This document shows, one piece after another, positions 1-7,533 of a DNA stretch of 64,000 nucleotides. A program made the position numbers and the translations under genes. The first letter of the stretch is position 1. The number at the start of each line of letters is the position of its first letter. Where the stretch lies: positions 186,001 to 250,000 of the forward strand of contig JAFTOD010000001.1 of the NCBI GenBank assembly GCA_017451525.1, written 5' to 3'. The stretch comes from Paludibacteraceae bacterium. GTDB lineage: Bacteria; Bacteroidota; Bacteroidia; Bacteroidales; Paludibacteraceae. The notes beneath the pieces were generated by a model. It was not told where the DNA came from. It was given only the letters and a program-made list of their open reading frames with translations, and ran no database searches.

Positions 1-1219
1 CCTCGCCCGCACCTGCAAGAGTGATATTCACATTATCAGCCGTACCCTCTAAATCTAATTTGCTTGCCCCCTTAGCATCTACCGACAATGTTTGGACATT
101 CAAAAGCAAGTCAGCTTCCGCAGCACCATTGAGATCAAGTGCGAAATCAGGCTGTGCAAGTACTTGATTATCTGCGGTTTCTATTTTGCTCGCACCATAA
201 ACCGTTAGCTGGCGCAAATTAGGCGAAGTAATAGCAAACTCTATCATGATGTCGTCCAATGGCAATTGATTGGACGTTTCGATATAGAGTACACTATCCC
301 GCACCTCTGCTTTGATTCCGCCTTCATCCATGAGAGAGTATATTTGGTTGGTGGTCAATAGAGTAGATGGTTGTGTACCGTTATTGAGTTGCAATTTAGC
401 AGCACCTCTTACCTCAATACTATGGTATGGCTCCAATTGGAGTTCTGAAGTAATGATACCTTGTTGTTCGTCCACATCCAAACCGTCCCATACCATGGTT
501 TTTAGAATCTCAGGAGCCATATCGTATGATTGATACAAACGCACGAGTGATACTCCCCAGAAAATGATAGACGCAAGCCAGAAGAGAATAGTAATCCACC
601 AAAAACGTGCCTTTGGTCCGCGTCGCGTGCGCATGTATGTGACTATGGTGTGCACTAACATCACAATTGGTAGTGCAATAATCAGGATAAGTGCAACCAT
701 CAAAAGCGGAATCATCACCGCTCCACCGTCCACTAAAAGATCAGCAAAAACGGGGAAAATAGGCATGATGGATGCCAAACTAGTCGTCCCAGCCACTGCA
801 ACACCAAAGAGCGAAAGTACGATGGCGAAAAGGATAGCAAGCCCCACGAAAATCATCGGCAAAGCCAAGATAGCCAATATGACGTTGAGGACAATGCTAA
901 ACACACGACCACAACCACTATTTTGCGACTTATCTACTTTGACTTTAGGACGGCGGTTAGGTCCAAACTCTGAAGGAGCACCAATTTGCTCTTTGACAGA
1001 CTGAACCATCTGAACATTAACTACTTGCACGTTCTTTGCAAAGAGCGCTTTTTGTAGCAATTCGGCAATGCGTGCTTCAATATCAGTCATTACTTCCTGA
1101 CGGTCGTCCTGAGGAAGACGTAGCTCAATATCGTGAAGATAATCACGCAAAAGTTGATAAGCATCGTAGTCGATGTGATATACTAAACCATTGAGGTTGA
1201 TTGTACGAGTTTCGTTCAT
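1..1219 (-). CDS. PspC/GIN-type membrane protein with C-terminal DUF2807-like domain (partial, 3' end outside window)
   Basis: The reading frame is open from the ATG at 1219 to the window edge, about 406 codons. The first 100 residues are soluble and helical. Then come three or four membrane segments (roughly 108-140, 160-190, 205-225). From about residue 255 the sequence is beta-rich with repeated short strands of the type LxLxGAxxxxL, typical of the head GIN (DUF2807, putative auto-transporter adhesin) domain. In Bacteroidales this architecture sits beside PadR and small PspC genes, as it does here: the PadR stop is only 3 bases upstream. The protein probably acts at the inner membrane in an envelope-stress-like response. 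That role is inferred from the family and context, and the substrate is unknown. Confidence 0.75.
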   Translation of the reverse strand, partial: MNETRTINLNGLVYHIDYDAYQLLRDYLHDIELRLPQDDRQEVMTDIEARIAELLQKALFAKNVQVVNVQMVQSVKEQIGAPSEFGPNRRPKVKVDKSQNSGCGRVFSIVLNVILAILALPMIFVGLAILFAIVLSLFGVAVAGTTSLASIMPIFPVFADLLVDGGAVMIPLLMVALILIIALPIVMLVHTIVTYMRTRRGPKARFWWITILFWLASIIFWGVSLVRLYQSYDMAPEILKTMVWDGLDVDEQQGIITSELQLEPYHSIEVRGAAKLQLNNGTQPSTLLTTNQIYSLMDEGGIKAEVRDSVLYIETSNQLPLDDIMIEFAITSPNLRQLTVYGASKIETADNQVLAQPDFALDLNGAAEADLLLNVQTLSVDAKGASKLDLEGTADNVNITLAGAGE

Positions 1220-1222
1220 AAT

Positions 1223-1543
1223 CTATTGAGTTATTTTGTTAATAGCTTGGCAGATAGCATGCCATTCTTCATCAAGTTGAGCAAGCAGTTGCTTTCCCTC
1301 TTCTGTGAGGGTGTAATACTTGCGCGGCGGTCCGCCCGTGGACTCCTGCCAACGATAAGACAACAAGCCTTCGTTCTTCATGCGGGTGAGGAGTGGATAT
1401 ACTGTCCCCTCCACTACCAATAGCTGAGCTTCCTTCAGGGTATCAAGGATATCCGAAGCATATGCCTCGCTTTGATGGATAATGGAGAGGATACAATATT
1501 CCAATAATCCCTTGCGCATTTGGCTTTTGAGATTGGATAGCAT
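1223..1543 (-). CDS. PadR-family transcriptional regulator
   Basis: This 106-residue protein has the compact PadR winged-helix layout. The N-terminal helices (MRKGLLEYCILSII) lead into the recognition segment (EGTVYPLLTRMKNEGLL), and the wing follows (STGGPPRKYYTLTEEG). It ends with a short helix that would serve in dimerisation. It lies between a small PspC protein (14-base gap upstream) and the large PspC/GIN protein (3-base gap downstream) on the same strand, so it most likely autoregulates this operon. The inducing signal is unknown. Confidence 0.88.
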   Translation of the reverse strand: MLSNLKSQMRKGLLEYCILSIIHQSEAYASDILDTLKEAQLLVVEGTVYPLLTRMKNEGLLSYRWQESTGGPPRKYYTLTEEGKQLLAQLDEEWHAICQAINKITQ

Positions 1544-1556
1544 CTTTGCTTACAAT

Positions 1557-1757
1557 TTACTGATTTTCAATCTGATTGTAATTTGGAATGAGAATCATCA
1601 AGATGATGTAGAGTAGCAAACCAGGAAATGCCGCAGAAAATAATGTTAATACCGCAAATACTACTCGAATCAAAGTAGGATCTACATCAAAATACTCGGC
1701 GATTCCGCCACAAACACCCGCTAAAATGCGATTGGGAGAACGATACAGTTTTTTCAT
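1557..1757 (-). CDS. PspC domain protein
   Basis: A 66-residue protein made of one PspC domain: MKKLYRSPN start, the GVCGGIAEYF turn, then a single long hydrophobic segment (about residues 32-58) ending in a short polar tail. I chose the ATG at 1757 because the family begins with this K-L-x-R-S motif; an upstream in-frame start would add 12 unrelated residues. It is first in an operon with PadR and the PspC/GIN protein. It is predicted to be an inner-membrane protein, probably a stress or phage-shock type component by family analogy only. Confidence 0.85.
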   Translation of the reverse strand: MKKLYRSPNRILAGVCGGIAEYFDVDPTLIRVVFAVLTLFSAAFPGLLLYIILMILIPNYNQIENQ

Positions 1758-1827
1758 TGTTTGAATTATTAAATAGTTATAAATCAATTGCATACTTCAT
1801 CGCTCTATGACATAAGATATTGGCACA

Positions 1828-2262
1828 TTAGTCATCCACACGAATGAAATGTCCTTCCATATCGAAGATAAGCTCTAGTCCATTGCTGAGTTCAACCTGC
1901 AAATGACGGTATTCTATTGTATATTCCACAATAAAATGGTCAGGATGATGCAAAGCAACAAAATTGGTAATCAACTCAGGTATGATTCCCGAAGGAACTG
2001 GAGAAACTTGACAGTCAATCGATTGCAGATTGCCTCGATGATCAAAATCTATCTCCGTTGCATTCTTGAGATACACCTTATACTCTGGATGTATTCCATC
2101 TCGTTCTTGCTCAACATATGCCACATCTGCTACGTTGAAATGCTTTTGAACAAATGTTTGAGCTTGAGCAGGCAACTCAGTGTAAGCTATCACATGCTGA
2201 CGATCAGCACATGCTGTCAGCGAAATCATAATGGTTGCCATGACGGCTAAAATCTTTTTCAT
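1828..2262 (-). CDS. PepSY-like (DUF2874/BLIP-fold) lipoprotein or periplasmic protein
   Basis: 144 residues. The N-terminus is a signal peptide with a lipobox-like LTAC at about 15-18. Two PepSY-like repeats follow, each with the pattern alpha-helix, (Y)KVxLxNxxEIxFDxxG. The motifs are EYKVYLKNATEIDFDHRG and later LQVELSNGLELIFDMEGHF. The ATG at 2262 is preferred to a GTG two codons upstream. Such proteins are common in Bacteroidales and are thought to be exported; their ligand is unknown. It has its own minus-strand promoter at 2370-2400. Confidence 0.75.
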   Translation of the reverse strand: MKKILAVMATIMISLTACADRQHVIAYTELPAQAQTFVQKHFNVADVAYVEQERDGIHPEYKVYLKNATEIDFDHRGNLQSIDCQVSPVPSGIIPELITNFVALHHPDHFIVEYTIEYRHLQVELSNGLELIFDMEGHFIRVDD

Positions 2263-2369
2263 AATCACGTAATTTAAAGGTTATTATTCTGGTTTATTTG
2301 TCGTTACAAGATTATTTGCAAAAAGTGTGCCAAAAGCCTATCAAAGAGCGCATGAACATAAATTCGGTA

Positions 2370-2400
2370 CAAAGATAATAACTTTTACAATACTATGCAA
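2370..2400 (-). promoter_or_regulatory. Bacteroidetes-type promoter for the PepSY-like gene
   Basis: On the minus strand TATCTTTG lies at 2377-2370, and TTG at 2400-2398 is exactly 20 bases upstream. The intergenic gap 2263-2571 (309 bases) holds only this promoter and the divergent dxs promoter; I see no other gene in it. Confidence 0.65.
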
Positions 2401-2479
2401 TACAAAGTACTATAAAATATGTTGTTTTGCTGTTTTTTTGAGTATTTTGCAAAATAGAAGTAGCAAAATAGGGGTAAAA

Positions 2480-2511
2480 TTTGCAGATATAAGAAAAAAA
2501 GTGTAACTTTG
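2480..2511 (+). promoter_or_regulatory. Bacteroidetes-type promoter of dxs
   Basis: TTTG at 2480-2483 and TAACTTTG at 2504-2511 are 20 bases apart, matching the sigma-ABfr consensus. The dxs start codon is about 60 bases downstream. Confidence 0.75.
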
Positions 2512-2571
2512 CAGACCTTTTGTGTGCATATACATGTACGCACTGTGAAATAAAATGATGATTCGATAGAG

Positions 2572-4500
2572 ATGGAGTACAAATATTTGAATAATATTCA
2601 CTACCCTAACGACTTGAAAGCATTGCCATTGGAGGCATTGCCACAGGTGTGCAGCGAAGTACGCGACTTTATTATTCAGCAGTTGAGCCACAACCCTGGT
2701 CACTTAGGCTCGTCGCTTGGTACAGTAGAGTTGACGGTTGCTCTGCATTACGTATTCGATACACCCAACGACCAGCTCGTATGGGACGTAGGGCATCAAG
2801 CATATGCCCATAAAATTCTCACAGGCAGACGCGAGCGTTTTCATACCAACCGACAGTTCAAAGGTTTAGCACCGTTCCCCTCTCCTATGGAGAGCGAATA
2901 TGATGCGTTTATTGCAGGTCATGCAAGCAATAGTATTTCGGCAGCATTAGGAATTACCATTGGTGAAGAGATTGCCGCCAAAGCAGCTGTAGATGGTAGA
3001 GTTGAGAAGCAACGAGTGGTAGCGATCATCGGTGACGGGGCTATGACAGGCGGATTAGCATTCGAGGGACTAAACAATACCTCTATGCTCAAGAATAATC
3101 TGCTGATTGTACTCAATGACAATAATATGGCTATCGACCCTATCAAAGGTGGTTTTACGCAATACCTAGTAGATTTGACTACGAGCGAGCGATACAATCG
3201 CTGGCGTTGGTGGGGATATAGAGTAGCACGTAAGTTGCACCTTATCAATGATGATAATAAAGGACGCCTACAAAGTTTCAACAATAATCTCAAAGCACTA
3301 CTTACCAAACAGGACAACAATATCTTCCAAGGGCTTAACCTTCGGTATTTCGGTCCAGCAGACGGACACGACGTGCTGAACTTGGTGCGCATATTCAAAG
3401 AGATTAAAGACTACGAAGGACCTAAAGTATTGCACATCATCACCAAAAAAGGAAAAGGCTACGAACCCGCAGAAAACGATCAGACTACATGGCATGCGCC
3501 AGGAGAATTTAGTATAGAGACAGGTGAGAGGTTAAAGGCGAAAGGTGAGAGGCAGGAACCCTTGTGGCAAGAAGTCTTTGGCAACCAACTACTGCAACTG
3601 GCAAAAGAGGACGAACGCATCGTTGGCATTACACCTGCTATGCCTAGTGGCTGTAGCATGAATATCATGCAGCGCGAATTGCCCAATCGCGTATTCGATG
3701 TCGGCATAGCCGAAGGACATGCCGTCACGTTCTCCGCAGGTATGGCGAAAGCGGGATTGATTCCCTACTGCAATATCTACTCTAGTTTTTTGCAACGTGC
3801 CTACGACAATATCATCCACGATGTAGCGTTGCCTAAGTTGCATGTCATTTTCTGCATTGACCGTGCTGGTATCGTGGGCAACGATGGTGCTACGCATCAC
3901 GGATTATTGGATTTAGCATACCTGCGACCTATTCCAAATATGGTGATTGGTGCGCCTATGACCAAAGAAGATTTACAGCAGATGATGCGATTAGCCAAAG
4001 ACTACGATGGACCTATAGCTATCCGCTATCCGCGTGGCAGAACGAATGAAGGTGATGAGGCGATGAGGCAATTAGGCGATAAGGCGAAGGTGACTATCGG
4101 CAAAGGTGTATGCTTGAGAGAAAGTGAGGAAGCGAAAGTGGCGGTACTATCTCTTGGTGCTATCGGTCATACAGTAATTGAGGCGATAAGGCGATTAGGT
4201 GATAAGGCGAAGGTGGCTCACTACGATATGCGATGGCTCAAGCCGATGGATGAGCAATTGCTGCACGAGATAGGCAAACGCTTTACTACAATCATCACAG
4301 TAGAGGATGGTGTAATCAGTGGTGGCTTAGGTAGCGCGGTGCTTGAGTTTATGGCAGATAATGGTTACACACCACATGTTATACGCTTGGGAGTAAATGA
4401 CCAGTTTGTGGAACATGGAAGTACCAAAGAGTTATATCATTTATTAAAATTGGATAAAGAGGGGATCTGCGCAACAATCCAACAATGCACTCAAGATTAA
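2572..4500 (+). CDS. dxs: 1-deoxy-D-xylulose-5-phosphate synthase
   Basis: 642 residues, the usual length. The enzyme condenses pyruvate and glyceraldehyde 3-phosphate with thiamine diphosphate, the first step of the MEP isoprenoid pathway in the cytoplasm. Visible are the N-terminal HNPGHLGSSLG and VWDVGHQAY motifs, the ThDP/Mg site GDGAMTGG with the following NDNNMAI, the central DVGIAEGHAVTFSAG segment and the C-terminal transketolase domain (VEDGVISGGLGSAV). Three short tandem arrays sit in frame: 3523-3557 (7-base units) and 4051-4090 and 4182-4213 (8-base units). They give residues around 318-329, 494-506 and 537-548. The last two encode the same peptide, LGDKAKV. ispE of the same pathway lies about 1 kb downstream on the other strand. 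Confidence 0.96.
   Translation: MEYKYLNNIHYPNDLKALPLEALPQVCSEVRDFIIQQLSHNPGHLGSSLGTVELTVALHYVFDTPNDQLVWDVGHQAYAHKILTGRRERFHTNRQFKGLAPFPSPMESEYDAFIAGHASNSISAALGITIGEEIAAKAAVDGRVEKQRVVAIIGDGAMTGGLAFEGLNNTSMLKNNLLIVLNDNNMAIDPIKGGFTQYLVDLTTSERYNRWRWWGYRVARKLHLINDDNKGRLQSFNNNLKALLTKQDNNIFQGLNLRYFGPADGHDVLNLVRIFKEIKDYEGPKVLHIITKKGKGYEPAENDQTTWHAPGEFSIETGERLKAKGERQEPLWQEVFGNQLLQLAKEDERIVGITPAMPSGCSMNIMQRELPNRVFDVGIAEGHAVTFSAGMAKAGLIPYCNIYSSFLQRAYDNIIHDVALPKLHVIFCIDRAGIVGNDGATHHGLLDLAYLRPIPNMVIGAPMTKEDLQQMMRLAKDYDGPIAIRYPRGRTNEGDEAMRQLGDKAKVTIGKGVCLRESEEAKVAVLSLGAIGHTVIEAIRRLGDKAKVAHYDMRWLKPMDEQLLHEIGKRFTTIITVEDGVISGGLGSAVLEFMADNGYTPHVIRLGVNDQFVEHGSTKELYHLLKLDKEGICATIQQCTQD
3523..3557 (+). repeat. 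7-base-period array inside dxs
   Basis: Five consecutive heptamers beginning GG (ggtgaga, ggttaaa, ggcgaaa, ggtgaga, ggcagga) lie in frame in dxs at the linker between the ThDP domain and the central domain. Confidence 0.75.
4051..4090 (+). repeat. 8-base-period array inside dxs, copy 1
   Basis: Five octamers beginning GG (ggtgatga, ggcgatga, ggcaatta, ggcgataa, ggcgaagg). It encodes a charged surface-like stretch ending in LGDKAKV. A second array of the same type, in the same reading frame, lies 130 bases downstream. Confidence 0.8.
4182..4213 (+). repeat. 8-base-period array inside dxs, copy 2
   Basis: Four octamers (ggcgataa, ggcgatta, ggtgataa, ggcgaagg). It again encodes LGDKAKV in the same frame as copy 1. 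Confidence 0.8.
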
Positions 4501-4518
4501 ATCATCTCATATTAGGTC

Positions 4519-5670
4519 ATGCCTAAAATCAACTCCAATATACTCAGCGTATTTATTACTTTCCTACTGATTGTGGTAGTTGTAATTAGTTCATTGGTTA
4601 CTAGTCACATTGTAGAGCAGTTTGAGCAGGAAGAGCAAAAAAAGATTGAACTATGGGCAGAAGCCACACGTCAGTTCATTCTCGCAGACGAGAATGAGAA
4701 TATTGACCTCCTTCTCCAAGTAATGGAAGGTAACACCACTATCCCCGTTTATATGGTGGATACGAACTATAACCTACTCCTATCGCGCAATGTGCCAGAA
4801 CCCAAGCGCAATGTGGAACGATTTTACTTTAATAAAATCAATGAACTCCGCGCCACACAAGAACCGATCGAAGTACGCATCTCCGATAGCGTGATGCAGT
4901 ACATCTACTACGAGCAGTCTTCCACGTTGCAATGGTTGTCCTATTTCCCTTATATTCAGCTGGTTGTTATGCTCGCATTGGCAGGATTGGCTGCCATAGC
5001 CCTGCTCATGGTACAACGCAGTGAGAAGAATAGTCTGTGGGTGGGACTCTCCAAAGAAACAGCCCACCAACTCGGCACGCCTATCTCCTCGCTCAATGCG
5101 TGGAACGAACTACTAAAAGCCACCTACCCAAACGACCCACTACTCCCTCAAATGGACGAAGATATTCGCCGCTTGCAGATGATAGCAGAGCGTTTTTCTA
5201 AGATTGGCTCACAACCTACATTGGAGTCACATGAAGTACTACCCGTGATACAATCTGCAATGGACTATATGCGCGCACGCACCTCTAATAAAATAACATA
5301 CGCGTTGAACGCGGAAGGCGCAGAACATTGTCACACAATGCTTTGTATCCCCCTCTTCGAATGGGTAATTGAAAATATCTGCAAAAATGCCATCGACTCG
5401 ATGGAAGGAAAAGGCTCTATCACTATCAAATTGCAACTTGCTGAAAATAAACTCCATATCGATATTACAGATACGGGCAAGGGTATTGACCGTAGGAACT
5501 TTAAGCGAATCTTCCAACCAGGTTACACAAGCAAGAAACGCGGATGGGGATTGGGATTGAGTTTAGGCAAGCGTATCATCGAAAATTACCATCGAGGCAA
5601 ACTCTTCGTGAAGCAGTCGCAATTGGGTGTCGGAACTACCTTCCGCATTGTGTTGCGTAGAATTGTGTAG
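4519..5670 (+). CDS. Membrane sensor histidine kinase
   Basis: 383 residues. A membrane helix at about 9-30, an extracytoplasmic sensor region (about 31-142), a second helix at about 143-165, then the dimerisation/phosphoacceptor helix with the H-box KETAHQLGTPISSL (His183). The ATPase domain shows the N-box ENICKNAID, G1 DTGKGI and G2 GWGLGLSLG. It lies 18 bases after dxs, probably in the same transcript. No response regulator is adjacent, so the partner is unknown. The 3' end runs into a 10-base-period array (5651-5720) that supplies the last codons and the stop, and overlaps the convergent ispE gene by 108 bases. Confidence 0.88.
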   Translation: MPKINSNILSVFITFLLIVVVVISSLVTSHIVEQFEQEEQKKIELWAEATRQFILADENENIDLLLQVMEGNTTIPVYMVDTNYNLLLSRNVPEPKRNVERFYFNKINELRATQEPIEVRISDSVMQYIYYEQSSTLQWLSYFPYIQLVVMLALAGLAAIALLMVQRSEKNSLWVGLSKETAHQLGTPISSLNAWNELLKATYPNDPLLPQMDEDIRRLQMIAERFSKIGSQPTLESHEVLPVIQSAMDYMRARTSNKITYALNAEGAEHCHTMLCIPLFEWVIENICKNAIDSMEGKGSITIKLQLAENKLHIDITDTGKGIDRRNFKRIFQPGYTSKKRGWGLGLSLGKRIIENYHRGKLFVKQSQLGVGTTFRIVLRRIV

Positions 5671-6480
5671 AGTTGTGTAGAATTGTGAAGAATTGTGGAG
5701 AATTGTGGAGGATGGTGTAGGAAATAGCCCAAACACGGTTGAGCCAGAACCAGACATTGCAGCATATACGGCGCCTGCATCAAGCAGGCGTTGTTTTATT
5801 TCGGCTATTTCGGGATGAATAGGAAAGACGGTTTGCTCAAAGTCATTGATGAGCAACGGACACATTCTATCGAAAGATAATCCCTCGCTCAATGCAACCT
5901 TGATTTGCCCTTCCACTTCTGGGTGGCGCACTATTCCAGCATATGCTTCTTTGGTAGATACACTGCAATGGGGTTTAATCATCACAAGGCGCAAACCACT
6001 CAAGTCCAATGATATAGGGGTCAGTTCATCGCCAATGCCTTCCGCATAGCATGGAGTGTTATAAACAAAAAACGGACAGTCCGCACCCAAAGGGCGCACC
6101 TCCTCAGCCAATTGCTCTTTGGTCAGTCCAAGTTGGAAAATCTCATTGAGCGCAATAGCCATGTGTGCTGCATCGCTACTGCCACCACCTAAACCTGCAC
6201 CAAAAGGAATATTCTTTTTGAAAGTGATTTTGACAGCTCCTATTTGAGGAAAATGTACCTGCATGCGTTGGTACACCTTATATATGAGGTTATCCGTGGG
6301 TGAGCAATCTACTACTAAACCGTCCTGCAGAAAAGCAAACGTATCTGCTTTCACGACCTCCAACTCATCGTGCAAGCCATAGACAGGATAGAAGATAGTC
6401 TCTAAATCGTGATAACCATCTTCGCGCTTGCGCACCACACGCAGACCTATATTAATCTTGCAGTTAGGATAGAATTTCAT
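5563..6480 (-). CDS. ispE: 4-diphosphocytidyl-2-C-methyl-D-erythritol kinase
   Basis: 305 residues; family members are usually about 270-285. It phosphorylates CDP-methylerythritol with ATP in the MEP pathway. The N-terminal CKINIGLRVVRKREDGYHDLE, the GHMP ATP loop PFGAGLGGGSSDAA and the C-terminal SGSGSTVFGLF are all present. After the last motif a Ser/Thr/His/Asn-rich insertion (about residues 254-277) is encoded by the 10-base array at 5651-5720. The final 28 residues are antisense to the end of the sensor kinase gene. The gene overlaps the upstream permease by one base (TAATG), so translation is probably coupled. Confidence 0.94.
   Translation of the reverse strand: MKFYPNCKINIGLRVVRKREDGYHDLETIFYPVYGLHDELEVVKADTFAFLQDGLVVDCSPTDNLIYKVYQRMQVHFPQIGAVKITFKKNIPFGAGLGGGSSDAAHMAIALNEIFQLGLTKEQLAEEVRPLGADCPFFVYNTPCYAEGIGDELTPISLDLSGLRLVMIKPHCSVSTKEAYAGIVRHPEVEGQIKVALSEGLSFDRMCPLLINDFEQTVFPIHPEIAEIKQRLLDAGAVYAAMSGSGSTVFGLFPTPSSTILHNSSQFYTTLHNSTQHNAEGSSDTQLRLLHEEFASMVIFDDTLA
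5651..5720 (+). repeat. 10-base-period array shared by the ends of the kinase and ispE genes
   Basis: Seven 10-base units (tgttgcgtag, aattgtgtag, agttgtgtag, aattgtgaag, aattgtggag twice, gatggtgtag). On the plus strand it contains the kinase stop codon (5668-5670). On the minus strand it stays open and encodes about 23 residues of IspE. Confidence 0.88.
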
Positions 6481-7337
6481 TATACGGTATCCATGAAGGA
6501 CTTTTGTACCTTATTGAATACAATAATACCGATAGCTAACAACACTACCATGAATCCAAAACTATAGCCGAGCATCCACCATTCGTGGTTACCGACGCCC
6601 AACATACCGTACTTAAAGAACTCCACAATACCCGTCAGCGGATTGAGTTGCATCACAATGCGTAGTTTCTCGTTCGTGATAGTAGAGAGAGGATAAATAA
6701 CTGGCGTGGCATACATCCACAAGCTGACAAAGAAACTCAACAAGAGTTGCAAGTCGCGGTACTTAGTGGTCATACTGGAAAACAATATACCAAAGCCCAA
6801 TGCTAGTCCCGCTAACATAACTACAAGGATTGGTAACAATAATGCATATAGATTAGGTTGAATATTAGCATCGGTAAAAATCGCGTAATAAAGATATACT
6901 ACAAGGAATAGTGCGAACTGGATACCAAAACGAACAAGATTGCTAATCACATCGCTTAGTGGTGTAACTAAACGAGGAAAATACACCTTACCAAAAATAC
7001 CTGCATTGCTAACGAAGGTATTAGATGTCTTGGTTAGACAATCTGCGAAATATTGCCAAAAACTAATACCTGCTAAATAGAACAATGGTTGTGGCAAACC
7101 ATCCGTGGAAATTTTAGCAATGCCACCAAAGACAACCATATACATCACAGTGGTCATAAGAGGCTGAATAACAAACCAGAGTGGTCCGAGAATTGTTTGC
7201 TTGTACTGCGTAATGATATTACGCTTGACAAACAACATCATCAAATCACGATAACGCCAGATTTCTCTGAAATCTACTGATAAAAGTTTATCTTTTGGAC
7301 GAATCTCTGTTGTCCATTTTTCTTGCACCTCTGCCAT
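6480..7337 (-). CDS. ABC-2 type transporter permease (polysaccharide/O-antigen export type)
   Basis: 285 residues from the ATG at 7337. That start gives the usual short cytosolic head and puts the gene 11-18 bases behind its promoter, whereas a longer frame would begin upstream of the promoter. Motifs of the Wzm/TagG family are visible: an amphipathic head followed by RYRDLMMLFVKRNIITQYKQ, then LGPLWFVIQPL, and TTKYRDLQLLLSFFVSLWMY near the fifth helix, with six predicted membrane segments. It would export a lipid-linked polysaccharide with an ATPase partner, but no such ATPase is in the neighbourhood. It overlaps ispE by one base. Confidence 0.88.
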   Translation of the reverse strand: MAEVQEKWTTEIRPKDKLLSVDFREIWRYRDLMMLFVKRNIITQYKQTILGPLWFVIQPLMTTVMYMVVFGGIAKISTDGLPQPLFYLAGISFWQYFADCLTKTSNTFVSNAGIFGKVYFPRLVTPLSDVISNLVRFGIQFALFLVVYLYYAIFTDANIQPNLYALLLPILVVMLAGLALGFGILFSSMTTKYRDLQLLLSFFVSLWMYATPVIYPLSTITNEKLRIVMQLNPLTGIVEFFKYGMLGVGNHEWWMLGYSFGFMVVLLAIGIIVFNKVQKSFMDTV

Positions 7338-7354
7338 ATTTACAAATTTTTGTG

Positions 7355-7385
7355 CAAAGTTACATAAAAATTCCGACACACACAA
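7355..7385 (-). promoter_or_regulatory. Bacteroidetes-type promoter of the ABC permease-ispE operon
   Basis: Minus strand TAACTTTG at 7362-7355 with TTG at 7385-7383, 20 bases apart. The transcript start would be close to the ATG at 7337. Confidence 0.65.
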
Positions 7386-7433
7386 CATCTTAGCTAAAAA
7401 CAACATTAAAATTGAGTATTTTTTCTATTTTTC

Positions 7434-7464
7434 TTGCGCATATAAAAAAAAAGCACTATCTTTG
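7434..7464 (+). promoter_or_regulatory. Bacteroidetes-type promoter of the 1006-residue secreted protein
   Basis: TTG at 7434-7436 and TATCTTTG at 7457-7464, 20 bases apart; the start codon at 7534 is 70 bases downstream. Confidence 0.68.
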
Positions 7465-7533
7465 CGCCTAATTAAGGATAAATTATACGTGATAATATTC
7501 AACTTTTTTAAGGTACTAATTATTAAAGACAAT

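Noticed and set aside
312..1004. Two plus-strand open frames of 73 and 146 codons
   Set aside because: They are antisense to the PspC/GIN membrane protein, whose minus-strand frame is continuous and shows membrane helices and a GIN domain.
4519..5670. Two-component pair of the kinase at 4519 with the regulator at 31591
   Set aside because: They are 26 kb apart with no shared promoter motif; I mention it only as a possibility and cannot support it.
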